The notes beneath the pieces are model-generated. The model had not been told where the DNA came from. It ran no database searches and saw only the letters and a list, made by a program, of their open reading frames with translations. The position numbers were made by a program, and so were the translations under genes. A stretch of DNA of 64,000 nt from Thamnaconus septentrionalis (lineage: Eukaryota > Chordata > Actinopteri > Tetraodontiformes > Monacanthidae): NCBI GenBank assembly GCA_009823395.1, contig CM020505.1, forward strand, positions 6,813,629 through 6,877,628, given 5' to 3'. Positions 46,299 through 57,810 of this stretch are shown piece after piece. The number at the start of each line of letters is the position of its first letter. Within the stretch, counting starts at the first letter, position 1.

Positions 46299-46313
46299 AC
46301 CCCCTGGTGGTCA
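46299..46313 (-). promoter_or_regulatory. CTCF-like site (minus orientation) near aqp9
   Basis: Minus-strand TGACCACCAGGGGGTCC contains the canonical CCACCAGGGGG core. It is about 210 bp upstream of the aqp9 start codon. Confidence 0.42.
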
Positions 46314-46519
46314 CAGAGGGGAACAGGCGCGCGAAGCTTAGAGCGCCCGACGGACGGCCTGCTCGCCGCTCATCGCTCCACGTTCCGAGCGCACCGAGTG
46401 GGAGGCGGCAACGCGCACCGACGATCACTCCGACATCTCCACCGTGCTGGAGAGCTGTTTACTCCTGTCGTAAGAAGACCCGAGTGGACACACGGGGCCG
46501 CAAGGGGGAGTGAAAAATA

Positions 46520-46621
46520 ATGGAGAATGATGCAAAGATGAAGATGAAGGAGAGATTTGGCCTGCGGCGGGACATCTTTAAGGAGTTCCTGGCGGAGTTT
46601 CTGGGGATATTTGTCCTGATT
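46520..46621 (+). CDS. aqp9: aqp9 exon 1, residues 1-34
   Basis: Encodes MENDAKMKMKERFG to FLGIFVLI, the charged cytosolic N-terminus and the start of membrane segment 1. Donor GTGAGT, phase 0. Confidence 0.9.
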
Positions 46622-49600
46622 GTGAGTACCTCCCTCTGCACCTGTCATTCAGCTTAAACAGCTGCTTTCAAGCTGCCGGCCAGTATGCTAATGTCATGTC
46701 AGCGAGGCTCTCCCGGGACTCTGCTGTCTCTCACATGTCTCTATTAACAGATAGTGTTCTCTGAGAGGACGGATTCTTTCTTTGATGTTTCACTTCTGGC
46801 AATGAAGACAAGATGCGCTGCCGCTCCTCTTCCCACCGCAACTTCCCTCCGACTATTTAATCATTCTAGCTATTAAAATGTTGTTGTCTCTTCAGTGATT
46901 CAAGGGTGGGGGTGTGTGTGCAGAAATATATTGCACCACTGCCCCCCCACCTTTTTTTTCTTTTTCTTTTTTTTCAGATTTTCAGATCACACCCTCCCCT
47001 TCACACCTTTTGTCTAAATTGTGTGCTCCTTTTTTACCTAATAATTGAGGGGGGAAAAGGGGGGCTTCATTATTTTTGGTCAGAAAAATTGTCTGTGACA
47101 TGCAGAGGCTGTTGGTGGACAAAAGAGGCTGGTGTTAATGGTGGGTGTAATTGGAATAATTAAAAACAATGAGTTTTTTCCCCTTCTTTACCTCTTCCCT
47201 TTTGTGTTTTTGTCCCAGCTCTTTGGATGTGGTTCAGTGGCCCAGACGGTGCTGAGTAAAGGGGCTCTTGGAGAGCCCCTGACCATCCATGTGGGCTTCA
47301 CTCTGGGAGTCATGATGGCTGTGTACATTGCAGGAGGAGTTTCAGGTATAAGAAGCACACAGTGACAGAAACAGCTCCCATTCGTTGCAGTTTAACAAGA
47401 AAAATCAGCCTCTCCATAACATCTTATCTTATTCTTCGCTCTCAAATAGGTTCATCATCAATTAGTCACCAGGCTATAAATCCACTCAAATAAATATAGA
47501 GAGCAACACTTGTTATTCAAGGTTACACAAGGTTTTCTTTTTTTTGTTAATGTTTTCAAACAGTAATATTGGTGTCTAGCCTGTAAATGAAGTTCCCACA
47601 AATGAGGAAAAACTCCAGTTGTCTGGTGCTTGCTCCATTTACCAGAAAATGTATGTTGATATCACCTTCAGCCAGGTGTCCACTCCACCCGCTGAGATCA
47701 TCTCACTGGCGCCTTGTTTTTCTTTCTCCACTTGTGGAAGGAGGAAACAATGCATCAGTCCACAGGAAAGCTACATGTGCTGGAGATCTGGAGAGTTTGG
47801 CAAGAAAGAAAAGATTTGAAAATAAGTACAACATGGGGCCATTGAAATGTTCTTTTTTGAAAATATTGAATAATGTTTTAATAATTGCTTTCTAGCAAAT
47901 TGCTAAATTATCGTCAATTATCAAGTTAAAGATATGGACTCAGTTTTTATAACTCTAAGAGATTCTCAGTTAAGTGTGTAGAGAAACAAGTTATTAAAGA
48001 TATGTGTTAGTGTTTAGGCTCTGTAGACATTGCGATTACTGGCTGGTCATCCAGTCCGTATTAGTTTTAAGCTTGGATTCAGTCTTTGATATTGTACATC
48101 TGGTTGCCGTTTGGCTTTTACAGCAACATAACTCTCTCGTCCAAGTCAACGCATTTACATTAAAAGCTTAACTTGATCCAGATAATGAAGACCGCAAAGA
48201 ATTCCACGCACAGGATGCAGATCACGGCAGAGGCTATCGCAAAAGGCTTTTTGAGAAATGCTTCACACAATATCCGTGTGGGGAGTAGTTGCATGCAATC
48301 CAAGTTCTGTTATTTGTCTTTTTGCACTGGCCATGTTTTGACTGTGTGTCATTACCTCTGGGATGGGATGGACACCACGTTGTCCTGCAGTCCAAATTGG
48401 CCAAAACGTATGAGGTGCATTCCTCAAGGATTACAGCAAGACGATCCCTCTGCATTTCCTGTAATGATAGGGATTCTTGTTAAATGTCAAGTAGAAAGAT
48501 GGAGAGAGTTGTTTGGTGGATTCCTGCTGGTAAGTGGTCGCACTGTGTGACGGTGCGGTGAACGTTGGTGTCACCTTTACTGAACCAAATACCATCAGTT
48601 CTGACATTTTGATCAGTATTAATGGTGGAAATTCAACACGGAGGTATGCAGGTGGCTCTTGGCAGCAATGTGTGCCATTGGTATATAACTTTAAACATCA
48701 AAAGTTAAACACATCAAACTGCTTGAGAACAATCCCAGGATGGGACAGGTGCGCTGCCATCATGTTCCATGTTTTTTACTTTTATTTTAAATGAATTGAT
48801 GATCAATTTAAATTTGGGATTAGATACATCAAACTTCACGTGTACAAAATAGGCCTTTTTTTTTTCAATCCCAACCCTGGGATGGCTGTTGTGACGGCCC
48901 TGACTCATGCTGAAGTGTTACTAGTGCTCCACATTTAATGAGAGGAGTTGTAAAGCTTCAGAGGAGTAGCAGAAAGGCCTGGGGACAGCGAGGTTAATAT
49001 ATGGAGAGCCTTTTGCTGCATGACTGGGCCATTCAGCCCCAGGGTCCACAGCTCAGTGGGAAGCTTCTGTCCAACGACATCTCTGAAGATGATCGTAGGT
49101 ATTGTACTAATGAGCTTTACTGGGGCATGGGTCTCCGGAGAGGAGGGGGGTCAGGTGTGACAAGCCTGGCTTTCTAGGCTTCCCTGGCAGGGCGGCCCCA
49201 TCGCAGAGGCAAACACAATTGTTTTCACTTTGTAGTCTCCGAGTTTAGATGACAGACGTAAGTGTGACACATCATGGTCACTCTAATGACCTGCAGTCTA
49301 CGTGTGCCTTAAGCAGATTCGGGCAGATTATGTCAGATGCAATTCCGACAGGCAGGTCTGGCCGGTTGTCGTGGTCAGTGTTTGTGAACAGGATGGGGAG
49401 ATTAACAATGGGCGCATGGCTGATACCCCCAGCGGTGTTGACCACAGCAAGGTCAAAGCCAAGATCCCAGAGTGTTAAACAGATGACCCCGGCCCAATAA
49501 CATTTGGCAGGAATGTGTTCAAACACGCCTCGTAAGGAAAAATATAGGAAAGGCTCACAAAGCCGCAGCTCTTTGTTTCCAAAAGGCCCCGACGTATTGA

Positions 49601-52024
49601 ATGAATGAGCGGCGGAGGGTTCAAACGCAGGCACTAAGTGATCAGCCCGTCTCACGCTGGCACTTTGTTTTCCTCCGCTGAACTCAGTTTACCTTTGAGA
49701 AGAGTGGACGCAATGCAAATGTCATGTGTCCATATTTGCTCCACTGCCAGTCAGTTGACACAAGAAAAATAACATTTGGGATGATTTTTTTCTTCAGAGA
49801 ATATTTTAATGAGAGCTGCATGTAAAAATGTTTAACTTAACTGACTTTAAAAATGTTTCTTTCCAGGTTGTGTCTGTGTTTTATTTTGTCCCCTCTGTCT
49901 CCAAATGGGACAAACTTAAATTAAAGTTAAAACGCTGCTTTATTTATGAATGTATTTATCTGACTAAGATTTAGGTAAGATAAAGTCAGCATAGATTCCT
50001 ACAATGCTGCTCAAGTCAAGTTTTGTTTTTTTATTTTACTTTTTTTTGAAGAAGAAGAAGAATTGAAAATAATCTAAGTCGTCGTCTGGGCCATGATAAC
50101 AGGTGTTACTTCACCGTATTGCTGCAGTTTTATTATTCCTCTTGTCCCATGAATGCCAGGCAACTGGATTTTATCCTTATTAATTATTTGGTTTGCGGTG
50201 TTCCAGGAGCCCATGTGAACCCTGCTGTCTCTCTGGCCATGGTGATTCTGGGGAAGCTGCCTGTGAAAAAGTTCCCAGTGTACGTGCTGGCACAGTTTCT
50301 GGGAGCTTTTGCTGGATCCTGTGCCGTCTATGGGTTATATTACGGTGGGTGCATGTCGTGTATAAGTACAAAATAAAGAAAATAACTATTCTTTTAAAGA
50401 AAACAGTATGTGAGCAATGATAACTGGCTAAAAAGTTAATTTTTCTACATTTTTCTTTAATGTTTTTATTCTGGAACAGATGCTTTGATGGAGTATACAA
50501 ATGGAGAGTTTGCCGTCACTGGTGCTAATGCTACAGCCAACATCTTTGCATCATACCCCTCAAAACATCTCTCAATTATAAATGGGTTTGTTGATCAGGT
50601 GAGTGTTGACAAAACCTTTTAATCGTTTTTGGAATTTAGGATTTATGTCGATGAACTAGACCAAGATGTAAAAACATGTAGAAACAGAAAAATAATTCAT
50701 ATTCAAATGTATTTAAACAGGTCAGATAAGTAATATGTGTAATATTAATGTGTCAGGGCTGTCAATAAAGCCTCAGCGGGCTGCTGCTGCTGCTACTTGT
50801 AAAGAATTATTGATGTCAGCATCTTAACATTTCCCAATTGGCGTGAGTGCATTTCAAAGTCAGCAGAGCATGCAGAGATCCATGTGAGTGCACATTTAGA
50901 GCAGTCGGGAACAGTGAGTATGAATGCGGGGATGTGTGAATTGTTTGCTGATGTATGAGCGATGCTGAGAATAACATCCATCTGCTCTGGATGAGAACAG
51001 GAGCTGCACAATTATATTTATATATATGCTTTTTTTTAAGTAGTGTTCCCGACAGCAGTGATGTATAAATAAAACATTCAATTAATAACAAAGTAAACCA
51101 TTTGACACACTGGAGATCTGACTTGTAGTCTGAACCCACAGTGAGAGGGGGTTTAAGAGTCTGTGTGTGTGTTTACGTAACAAACACACCCACAAACAAC
51201 TCATGCCCACATAAGTAGTGATGCTGCCTGAAACCAGGGGAAAGGGGAAGCCCTGTAATAAGCTTAGAGGCAACAAAAGAGGGCAGAGGTCACGGCTGCA
51301 GACGAGGCGACATCCTAAGAAAACAGCAGCGACCAACAACAAACCAAAAAAAACAAACAAGAAAATCCTTCCATCAGGTTTTGATGCTTATTTCCTCCCT
51401 CAGGTGATCGGCACCGGCGCCCTCATCCTGTGCATCCTGGCCATCACTGACAGGAAGAACATTGGCGCTCCCAAAGGCATGGAGCCACTGTGCATCGGCC
51501 TGATCATCATGGCCATCGCCGTCTCCATGGGTCTGAACTGCGGCTACCCCATCAACCCAGCGAGGGACCTCGGACCTCGCTTCTTCACCGCTGTGGCCGG
51601 ATGGGGCATGGACGTGTTCAGGTAGCCGCGCACATTTGGCGTGAAGGCACCACAGAGGCTTTTTTGGGACTTCCATCAGTGTATTATTCAGGGCCGACTC
51701 TCACTCTCACCATTAGTGAGGCGCAGAATTCAAGAGGCAAACCAAGTGGCTGCTCTTCACTTTCCCACATGGGGAGCAGCCTCGCCAGCTCTGCTCTCTT
51801 GACAATCTGGATGAATATTTCAGGGGCCATGCATGTCTTTCATGCATTTAAAAAAAAAATGCTCTGTGGTATTCAACTGGACTGGATGAGATTCCATGTA
51901 CATAAATATAAAATATTTAATGCTTCATTACCAAGATGGAATGATTGTATATTCTTCAGCTTCAACATGCTTCTCTATTTTCCATTTGGCCATTGCACCA
52001 CTGTTTTTGGATTGCCTTTGTTTC

Positions 52025-52085
<61 letters not shown>

Positions 52086-53709
52086 GTTTGGGGACTTGCT
52101 CTCTCAGTCAGACTTTTGCGCCAATTCAAAGTCACGTTTTCTCATCTTCCCTGTTGTAACAACACAGGATGTCAACCCTCGACTCCAAAACACTTCAAAA
52201 CAGCCGAAGCTCTTTGTGCTCTTGGGCTGATCTCACCACTGGCACCTTTCCACCAAGATGCTTAAGAAGCACAGTGTTGGCTCAGTAGGGTTTCCAATGA
52301 CCTCTGTTCACGACAACTTCTCAATTTCTGTTCGAGATGACAATTTAGCTTCGGCGGGAACAACTGTGACTCTGTAAAAAAAAGTGTAATATCAGATCCA
52401 TAAGGGGGAGAAAAAAAAATCCTGGAAATAAGGATAAACGCCGCATTTGATGCTTTCTGTCTACATTCCACAGCATTCACCATCAACAGATGGCTGTTAT
52501 GACTGATACTGCTGTAATGCACATGTAAGCCCCCTGGTTCTGCTCGTCACGTATACGCATGTGCTAAATCTGACATAATCTTTTACGCTTGGGATATGTA
52601 TGCATGCATATCAGATACATATGATGATAAAAGCAACGGGGCTGCAAATGCAGTGCAACTGGAGAGGATTCCTGCAGGCCCCATCTTCACTTTAGCACAG
52701 ACTGGAGCAGCAGCAGCAACACTTGGCTCCATTCAGTGCCCACATGGCGTCAATGTGACCCGCCGTGTGTCTGTCCTGACCTGATCATCTTAGCCAGCGA
52801 TTAAGGTCTGTAATCCAGCCGCCTCCCGCCTCTAGTCTACTTCTTGATGGCCTAGAGAGGAGCAAAATGACCCTCTCAGACGCTTGTTTACCTTTGCGCC
52901 GGTGCAGGAGCTCTGTTTGCCATCGCCCTTTCACCTGCATTTAACGTCCCCCTGGTGGCGCCGTTGAAGCAGCACATTGCTAATCTTCCCCCCGGCTCCG
53001 TATCATATCGGGCCACCAGGAGAATGAGGACGCATGCAGCGTGTCTCAGAGCTCCTTAAGACTCCATTGTAATCCGAGGTAGCTGCTTAGAACTGGCTTC
53101 AGGTGGCATGATTCCGGAATTAATCGACAAAAATAAAGAGGGGGTATTTATCATTCCTAAAAAGGTGGATCAGAAGAGGTAGAGATATTCTGACTCTCCA
53201 GTATTATTTATTAATCAGGCTGGGTGATACGGTCATTCACATATCACCCCAAAATACTTTTTTTTTTTTCCAGATTCACTTGAAAATTTGGCAAAAGAGT
53301 TCATCATGATGGCACAAAAAAGTTATTGACTATATAGTTAATCACAAAAAACACACAACTCGGAAGGTCTCCTTCCCCATGGAAAAGGAGAGAGAATCAT
53401 ATTTGCAGGTGGCTATGAGTGCACCAATGAAACTCATGGAGGAAGACGAAGACCAATGCAAAAATTGCACGTTCGCCGTCAGCACCGACCACTTTTACAC
53501 TGTTGCATTTTATGGGTGGCACTGGTTCCTGATGCGATCCATCTCTCTGCAGAGCCGGCGGCTGCTGGTGGTGGATCCCTGTGGCGGGGCCCATGGTGGG
53601 CGGAGCTGTCGGAGCCGGAGTTTACTTTCTCTTCATCGAGCTGCACCACCCCGAGCCGATCCAGGAGAACCACGTTCAGGACAAATATGAAATCGCCACC
53701 ATGAGTTAA
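46520..53709 (+). CDS. aqp9: Aquaporin 9 (aquaglyceroporin), 6 exons, 286 aa
   Basis: An integral-membrane channel for water, glycerol, urea and other small neutral solutes. The exons are 46520-46621, 47219-47345, 50207-50344, 50480-50598, 51404-51621 and 53553-53709. All introns are GT-AG, and internal exons of 127, 138, 119 and 218 bp match human AQP9. The first NPA box is at residues 81-83 (GAHVNPAV) and the second at 213-215, followed by Arg216 and Asp217 (NPARD). This Asp and the long extracellular loop are aquaglyceroporin hallmarks. A sequon Asn139-Ala-Thr lies in loop C, as in human. Six membrane segments plus two half-helices are expected. The ATG has a strong context (A at -3, G at +4). 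It is adjacent to and divergent from aldh1a2. Teleosts can have aqp9a and aqp9b; the copy is not resolved here. Confidence 0.93.
47219..47345 (+). CDS. aqp9: aqp9 exon 2, residues 35-77
   Basis: Encodes LFGCGSVAQTVLSKG to AVYIAGGVS, finishing segment 1 and covering segment 2. The acceptor is CCCAG, the donor GTATAA, and it ends in phase 1 inside Gly77. Confidence 0.93.
47346..50206 (+). other. aqp9: aqp9 intron 2 (2.9 kb)
   Basis: No second gene is seen. The block at about 49010-49680 is non-repetitive and GC-balanced, unlike its AT-rich flanks, and could be an intronic enhancer (weak inference). A GAAGAAGAAGAAG run lies near 50050. Confidence 0.45.
50207..50344 (+). CDS. aqp9: aqp9 exon 3, residues 77-123, first NPA box
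   Basis: Encodes AHVNPAVSLAMVILG to YGLYY. NPA at 81-83 forms the first half-helix. Acceptor TTCCAG, donor GTGGGT. Confidence 0.95.
50480..50598 (+). CDS. aqp9: aqp9 exon 4, residues 123-162, extracellular loop C
   Basis: Encodes DALMEYTNGEFAVTG to NGFVDQ, with the N-glycosylation sequon Asn139-Ala-Thr. It is 119 bp with donor GTGAGT. Confidence 0.94.
51404..51621 (+). CDS. aqp9: aqp9 exon 5, residues 163-235, second NPA box
   Basis: Encodes VIGTGALILCILAI to GWGMDVF plus two bases of Arg235. The GYPINPARDLGPR segment carries the second NPA box, the selectivity-filter Arg216 and the aquaglyceroporin Asp217. It is 218 bp with donor GTAGCC. Confidence 0.95.
52025..52085 (+). repeat. (CTAT)15 tetranucleotide microsatellite
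   Basis: Fifteen pure tetranucleotide units in aqp9 intron 5. Confidence 0.95.
52948..52960 (-). promoter_or_regulatory. CTCF-like site in aqp9 intron 5
   Basis: The minus strand reads GCGCCACCAGGGGGAC, containing the canonical core. A second partial match in plus orientation, GGCCACCAGGAG, lies at 53011-53022. The surrounding 52.8-53.1 kb block is non-repetitive. Confidence 0.4.
53553..53709 (+). CDS. aqp9: aqp9 exon 6 (coding part), residues 235-286 and stop
   Basis: Encodes AGGCWWWIPVAGPMVGG to KYEIATMS, segment 6 and a short cytosolic tail. LFIELHHPEP closely matches human VIEIHHPEP. TAA is at 53707-53709. Confidence 0.95.
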
Positions 53710-54658
53710 GTCTGAGTTCAGGTTCCAATAAGCATCTCAGGAGAGTGGCCGATTTTCATCCTCAGAGAGTTAACATATTAGTAGCACTGTCACCATTTAC
53801 GTTTGGGTGTTTATTTATTATAATTTTTTTAAAGTTTGTAGACTTTTGAAAAACACTCCAAATGTTGTTGTTTTTTTTTTTTTTTAATGCCTTTGAGTTT
53901 CTATTGCTAGAAAGTCTTACACATATACCTTTGGTCCAACAGTTGCTTATTTTTTCACCAAATAATAAGCTGCACTTATATTTAGAGGTAGTTTTGTTCC
54001 TAAAACTTTTTTTTTGTTTTTTTTACCTTTTTTTAATGATATTATCAACTCGTACATGGTTGGTAATCCTTCAAAGATAGCTATGCAGTATTTTTAAATA
54101 ATCACCTTCTTCACTTAGAAGTCTTTGCCAAGTTCCTGTACAGCTTCTTTTAGTTATTTCAAACAGTAGAACGTAGTGAACGGATCACAGTTCTGTGGGA
54201 GTTGGTAGCCGTCGATATAATTTTATTCTGACTAGCAGTAAAGATGTGTTGAATAGACTGACTTCATTATTCCACTTTACTTTGTCATGTGCATGTGTGA
54301 ATGATTGCTTGGGTTAAAGATTATGTAATAGGTCTTGCACTCCCCAATGATTCAGCACAGTGTTTGTTCAAGACTTGTGTATTGATGTTCCCTCCATTGC
54401 AACACCATTGGTTGTGCTCCCCGGCTTCATCGGGTGTTTGGGCTGTTTACCACAGGACACCTTCAGCCGAGTTCACGCTGACACTGTTCCTCTCAGCCAC
54501 TGCCGGCGACTGTGAATTCAGCCTTAATTTATGAGACACTGGTTTCTGTGATCCACAAAATATTTAAAAGTTGTTATTTTATTTTCTAGCTTTTTTGGGT
54601 CCAACAAAAATATCTGGTCTCAATGTATTTTTTTAAATAACTGTATTAATGTGATGTG

Positions 54659-54660
<2 letters not shown>

Positions 54661-54739
<79 letters not shown>
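54661..54739 (+). repeat. (GT)39 microsatellite
   Basis: The longest pure dinucleotide tract in the window, about 950 bp downstream of the aqp9 stop codon, within the inferred 3' UTR. Confidence 0.95.
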
Positions 54740-54741
<2 letters not shown>

Positions 54742-55744
54742 TTGGTTGGTTAATATGCTACATTCACATTACATTTGTTTTAGCTTGCTTTACTGAATGG
54801 TTTCCGTTTTGATGGACAGTAAGAATTAAAAGCTTGTTTACACAGTGGCACAACACTGATTCTACCCCCCTCTCTGTGTACCTATAGCTTATACTGCCGG
54901 GCGGCAATATTAACCCTTTTCAAAAACAAAATGTGTCCATTTTACATTTGCTTATAAATCAGACGCAGATCTTATTATTATTTTTAAACGCTGGCCATAT
55001 CACCTCTATGTCCCTCTACGTTCACAGATTGCTGTGCGTGAGATGAAATAGGCCACTCCAGGGTTGTGACCATTTTACACTGCAGTAAACGATCATGTGA
55101 ACAGCTACATTTTTAAAAAAATGATCTGGAAATCTGGACTGAACACTAGCATTTACAATGGGAACATTAAGTGTAAGCATTGTAAATAACTGGACTTTAA
55201 TGTTGTTATTTTGCAATTATTACCCTTTTGACATGCAAAGTGAGTTGAAATATGCAAATGGAAGGTCAAAGTGTTATTTTTCTATTTTTACAGACATTTT
55301 CCTAACAGCCAAGTGCTGCAGAATTACATGCACTACAGCGTGAGATCGTTTCTTGACTGACTGTGATGTTATGTGATGTTGTGAGTTCCAGGGGCATTTA
55401 AGCATCAGACGTGATCACGGATGTACACTATTCTGCACGGTATTTTTGAGCAGCAGAGCTCTTGCAGGCACTTATGTAACCATGCGATAAAGATGTCCTC
55501 AGTAAGCAGAAAAAAAGCAAAGCTAAACAGCAAAGGCAGCATCAAAAATGTGAAAAGGTGAATTTGTTGTGACAAATTTGTGTGGTTGTGCTTTTTTGTC
55601 AGGAAGCATTTGATACTTTGTGTGACAGTAATACTCTGAATGAAGCAGGGTGATACGATATTCCGGGGCACATTTGTATTCGTAGATTTTCTCACTGTAA
55701 AGTTTAAATTTGATATTGTAATTATTGAGTCTGGTTTATCTGGT

Positions 55745-55750
55745 AATAAA
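55745..55750 (+). terminator. aqp9: Candidate aqp9 polyadenylation signal AATAAA
   Basis: A canonical hexamer followed by T- and GT-containing sequence (CACGTTTACC, then TTATTTTATTTT). It would give a 3' UTR of about 2 kb. Confidence 0.4.
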
Positions 55751-55770
55751 AATCTATATTCACGTTTACC

Positions 55771-57737
55771 TGCAGAAGTTATTTTATTTTAAATCCACAC
55801 ACAAGTCTGGAAGACACATAAAAAATTCCATAATTAAATAAATTATTCATTGAATAAGTGTTGGAGAGGCCACATGCATAAATAAAAAATCCTCCACATC
55901 TGAACCAAACCTTGACCAATTAGAGCCGCAAGTGATCGGAAGCAGGGCGTGCGGTCGAACACAACAAGAGTTTTCTTACATAACTTCATTGAGAATTGAT
56001 GAGAAGTGTGTTTTTAACGGTCCAGCTCACGGCGTGCTCTTCCTTCATGGAAGAATGGAATGCAGCAACGGCTTATTTTTAGCTCATGGTAGCCTCGACT
56101 TTTTCTCCATCTTTATCTGCCTTTCATGTCCCAGTTAATATTACTGGACTCTTTGTCCAAGTGAATGTACCAGGGGTTTTGACAAACACTGGCTGTCAAG
56201 CATACATTCCCAAAAGAACTTGTCGACATAGTCAAGACAAAATATGTCTATGGGAAGAATTACAGGTTTACTACCACATTACATACTTTATTTATTTCTA
56301 TTGTATTTTATTTGGCAAAAAATAAATATATATATATATATATATAAAATGAAGATTTCTCTCCCCAAATTGCACTTTGTGTCAGATCATCACAGAGAAG
56401 CTTGAAATCAACACATAAGCCTTTTATAAACAGTTCCTCTAAAATATTTTTCTTAAAATGATCAGTTTTGAACAGCATGCATAGATAATCAGGGTTTTTT
56501 TGTTACGTCTGGCTGCTAACAGGTTTTTCTGATTGTGTTTATGTGGTAATTTGTCTTTAATTCAGTGTTTATTGTAATCCATTTGTACACCTTTGAGCAA
56601 TTATTTGCACTCTTTTTGTAAACATCTCCCATCTGAAACTTTGTCAAAGACATTGCTGAGGAACACAAACAGATAAAATAGTCTTTTAAGATTTTCACTG
56701 ATTACAAACTTAAAAAATAAATAAATAATAATGTCCAAACAACTGCTTTTTGTCCCACAGTGTTTTAAACAGAGTCAGACTGGAGTTGAGACACAGAATA
56801 CTTGGAAAAGCAAGGCTTCATCGTGTTTGCTTTTCCAAACTGCTCATCTGCAGATGTGACATCACATGTTAGATAAGCTGCGGCTGTAACGCTTGAGCTG
56901 CTGGACTGAACCGCGGGCTCACAGCGCACGTTCACGGATTGACGCGCTGTGTCGTTCTACCGATGAACTGCAACATTTAGAGAGGCCTCATATAGAACGT
57001 ACACGTGACAGTAAAAAGGTCACATGCGTGGCTTGGCATCTCTTCAAGAAGCTTGCTGACTGACTTGATGTGTAAGATATGATAGATAGATATAGATACA
57101 CGCAAGATGTCAGGCAAATGAATTAACGGCTCAGTGAGGCCTGCATCAGTCTGCAAGGATCGCCATGCTTTTCTCATCTTTTCTAGCTGTGCACGCATAC
57201 GCACACACGCACACACGTGGATCTATGGTTGGCAAACACGACACCTGAAAACAAAGTCTGCTGAGGGAACATCTAATACCGCAGAGATAAGGATCTGTTT
57301 GCTGCTTGTGCCTGAGGTTACTGGTAGCTTTGAAGAAACCACAGGATTCACCGTCTCTCTGCGTGTTTCCTCTTCTGCATGAGATGTGAGGTCATTTTTT
57401 CTCCCCTTCTCGGTCACTGTCAGATCATTGTCCCTGTTCATACCCCTGTGCTTTCGCAACGCGTTCGATCTCTGTGGCCCATTCAGCAGCCAACCGGATA
57501 GGACCAAATCACCCTGATCCATAAATCATCACTCTGCTCTCCCCAACCTTCCTGTACGGCGTGGAGGAATGTGATCCCAAGACTGATTTCACATTTCCAG
57601 CCAGTGGACGGTAACGGTGAGCCTTTGATCTGCTTCACCTCTCTCTCACACACGCACACACACACACTCACCGGACCTACCTGAACGTACGTTGCCTGCT
57701 TTTCCGGACCTCGTCACCTGCGGGAAAAGTTTGAACG
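55771..57737. other. aqp9-lipc spacer and lipc upstream region
   Basis: No gene is seen. A (TA)n tract lies at about 56326-56346, and short CA tracts lie at 57650-57666. The lipc upstream 150 bp contain no clear TATA box. No strong HNF1 or HNF4 site was recognised at the usual promoter position, although these factors control LIPC in mammals. Confidence 0.5.
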
Positions 57738-57810
57738 ATGAAGTCCGTCCTCGGAATCCTGTGCTGCTTGCTGATGACAGTTTACATAAGTGAAGCAAAG
57801 AAAAACAGAG
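57738..57810 (+). CDS. lipc: lipc exon 1 (coding part), residues 1-25, signal peptide
   Basis: Encodes [18 protein letters not shown], a hydrophobic signal peptide, then EAKKNR and the first base of Asp25. Donor GTGAGT. The hydrophobic core and splice phase support this start. Confidence 0.88.

Larger units (their letters stand above)
43633..46519. other. aldh1a2-aqp9 intergenic region
   Basis: 2.9 kb between two divergent genes. It contains two CTCF-like words, an (ATT)n tract, poly(T) near 45566-45580 and a dispersed-repeat tail. A 198-codon plus-strand open frame at 44723-45319 has no recognisable domain and is probably chance. Confidence 0.55.
53710..55770 (+). other. aqp9: Probable aqp9 3' untranslated region
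   Basis: AT-rich sequence with no gene. It runs from the aqp9 stop codon to a candidate AATAAA at 55745-55750. An earlier ATTAAA at 54825-54830 is an alternative end. The extent is inferred from these hexamers only. Confidence 0.4.

Noticed and set aside
51490..52230. 246-codon plus-strand open frame
   Set aside because: It overlaps aqp9 exon 5 in the wrong frame and then runs through the intron and the CTAT repeat.
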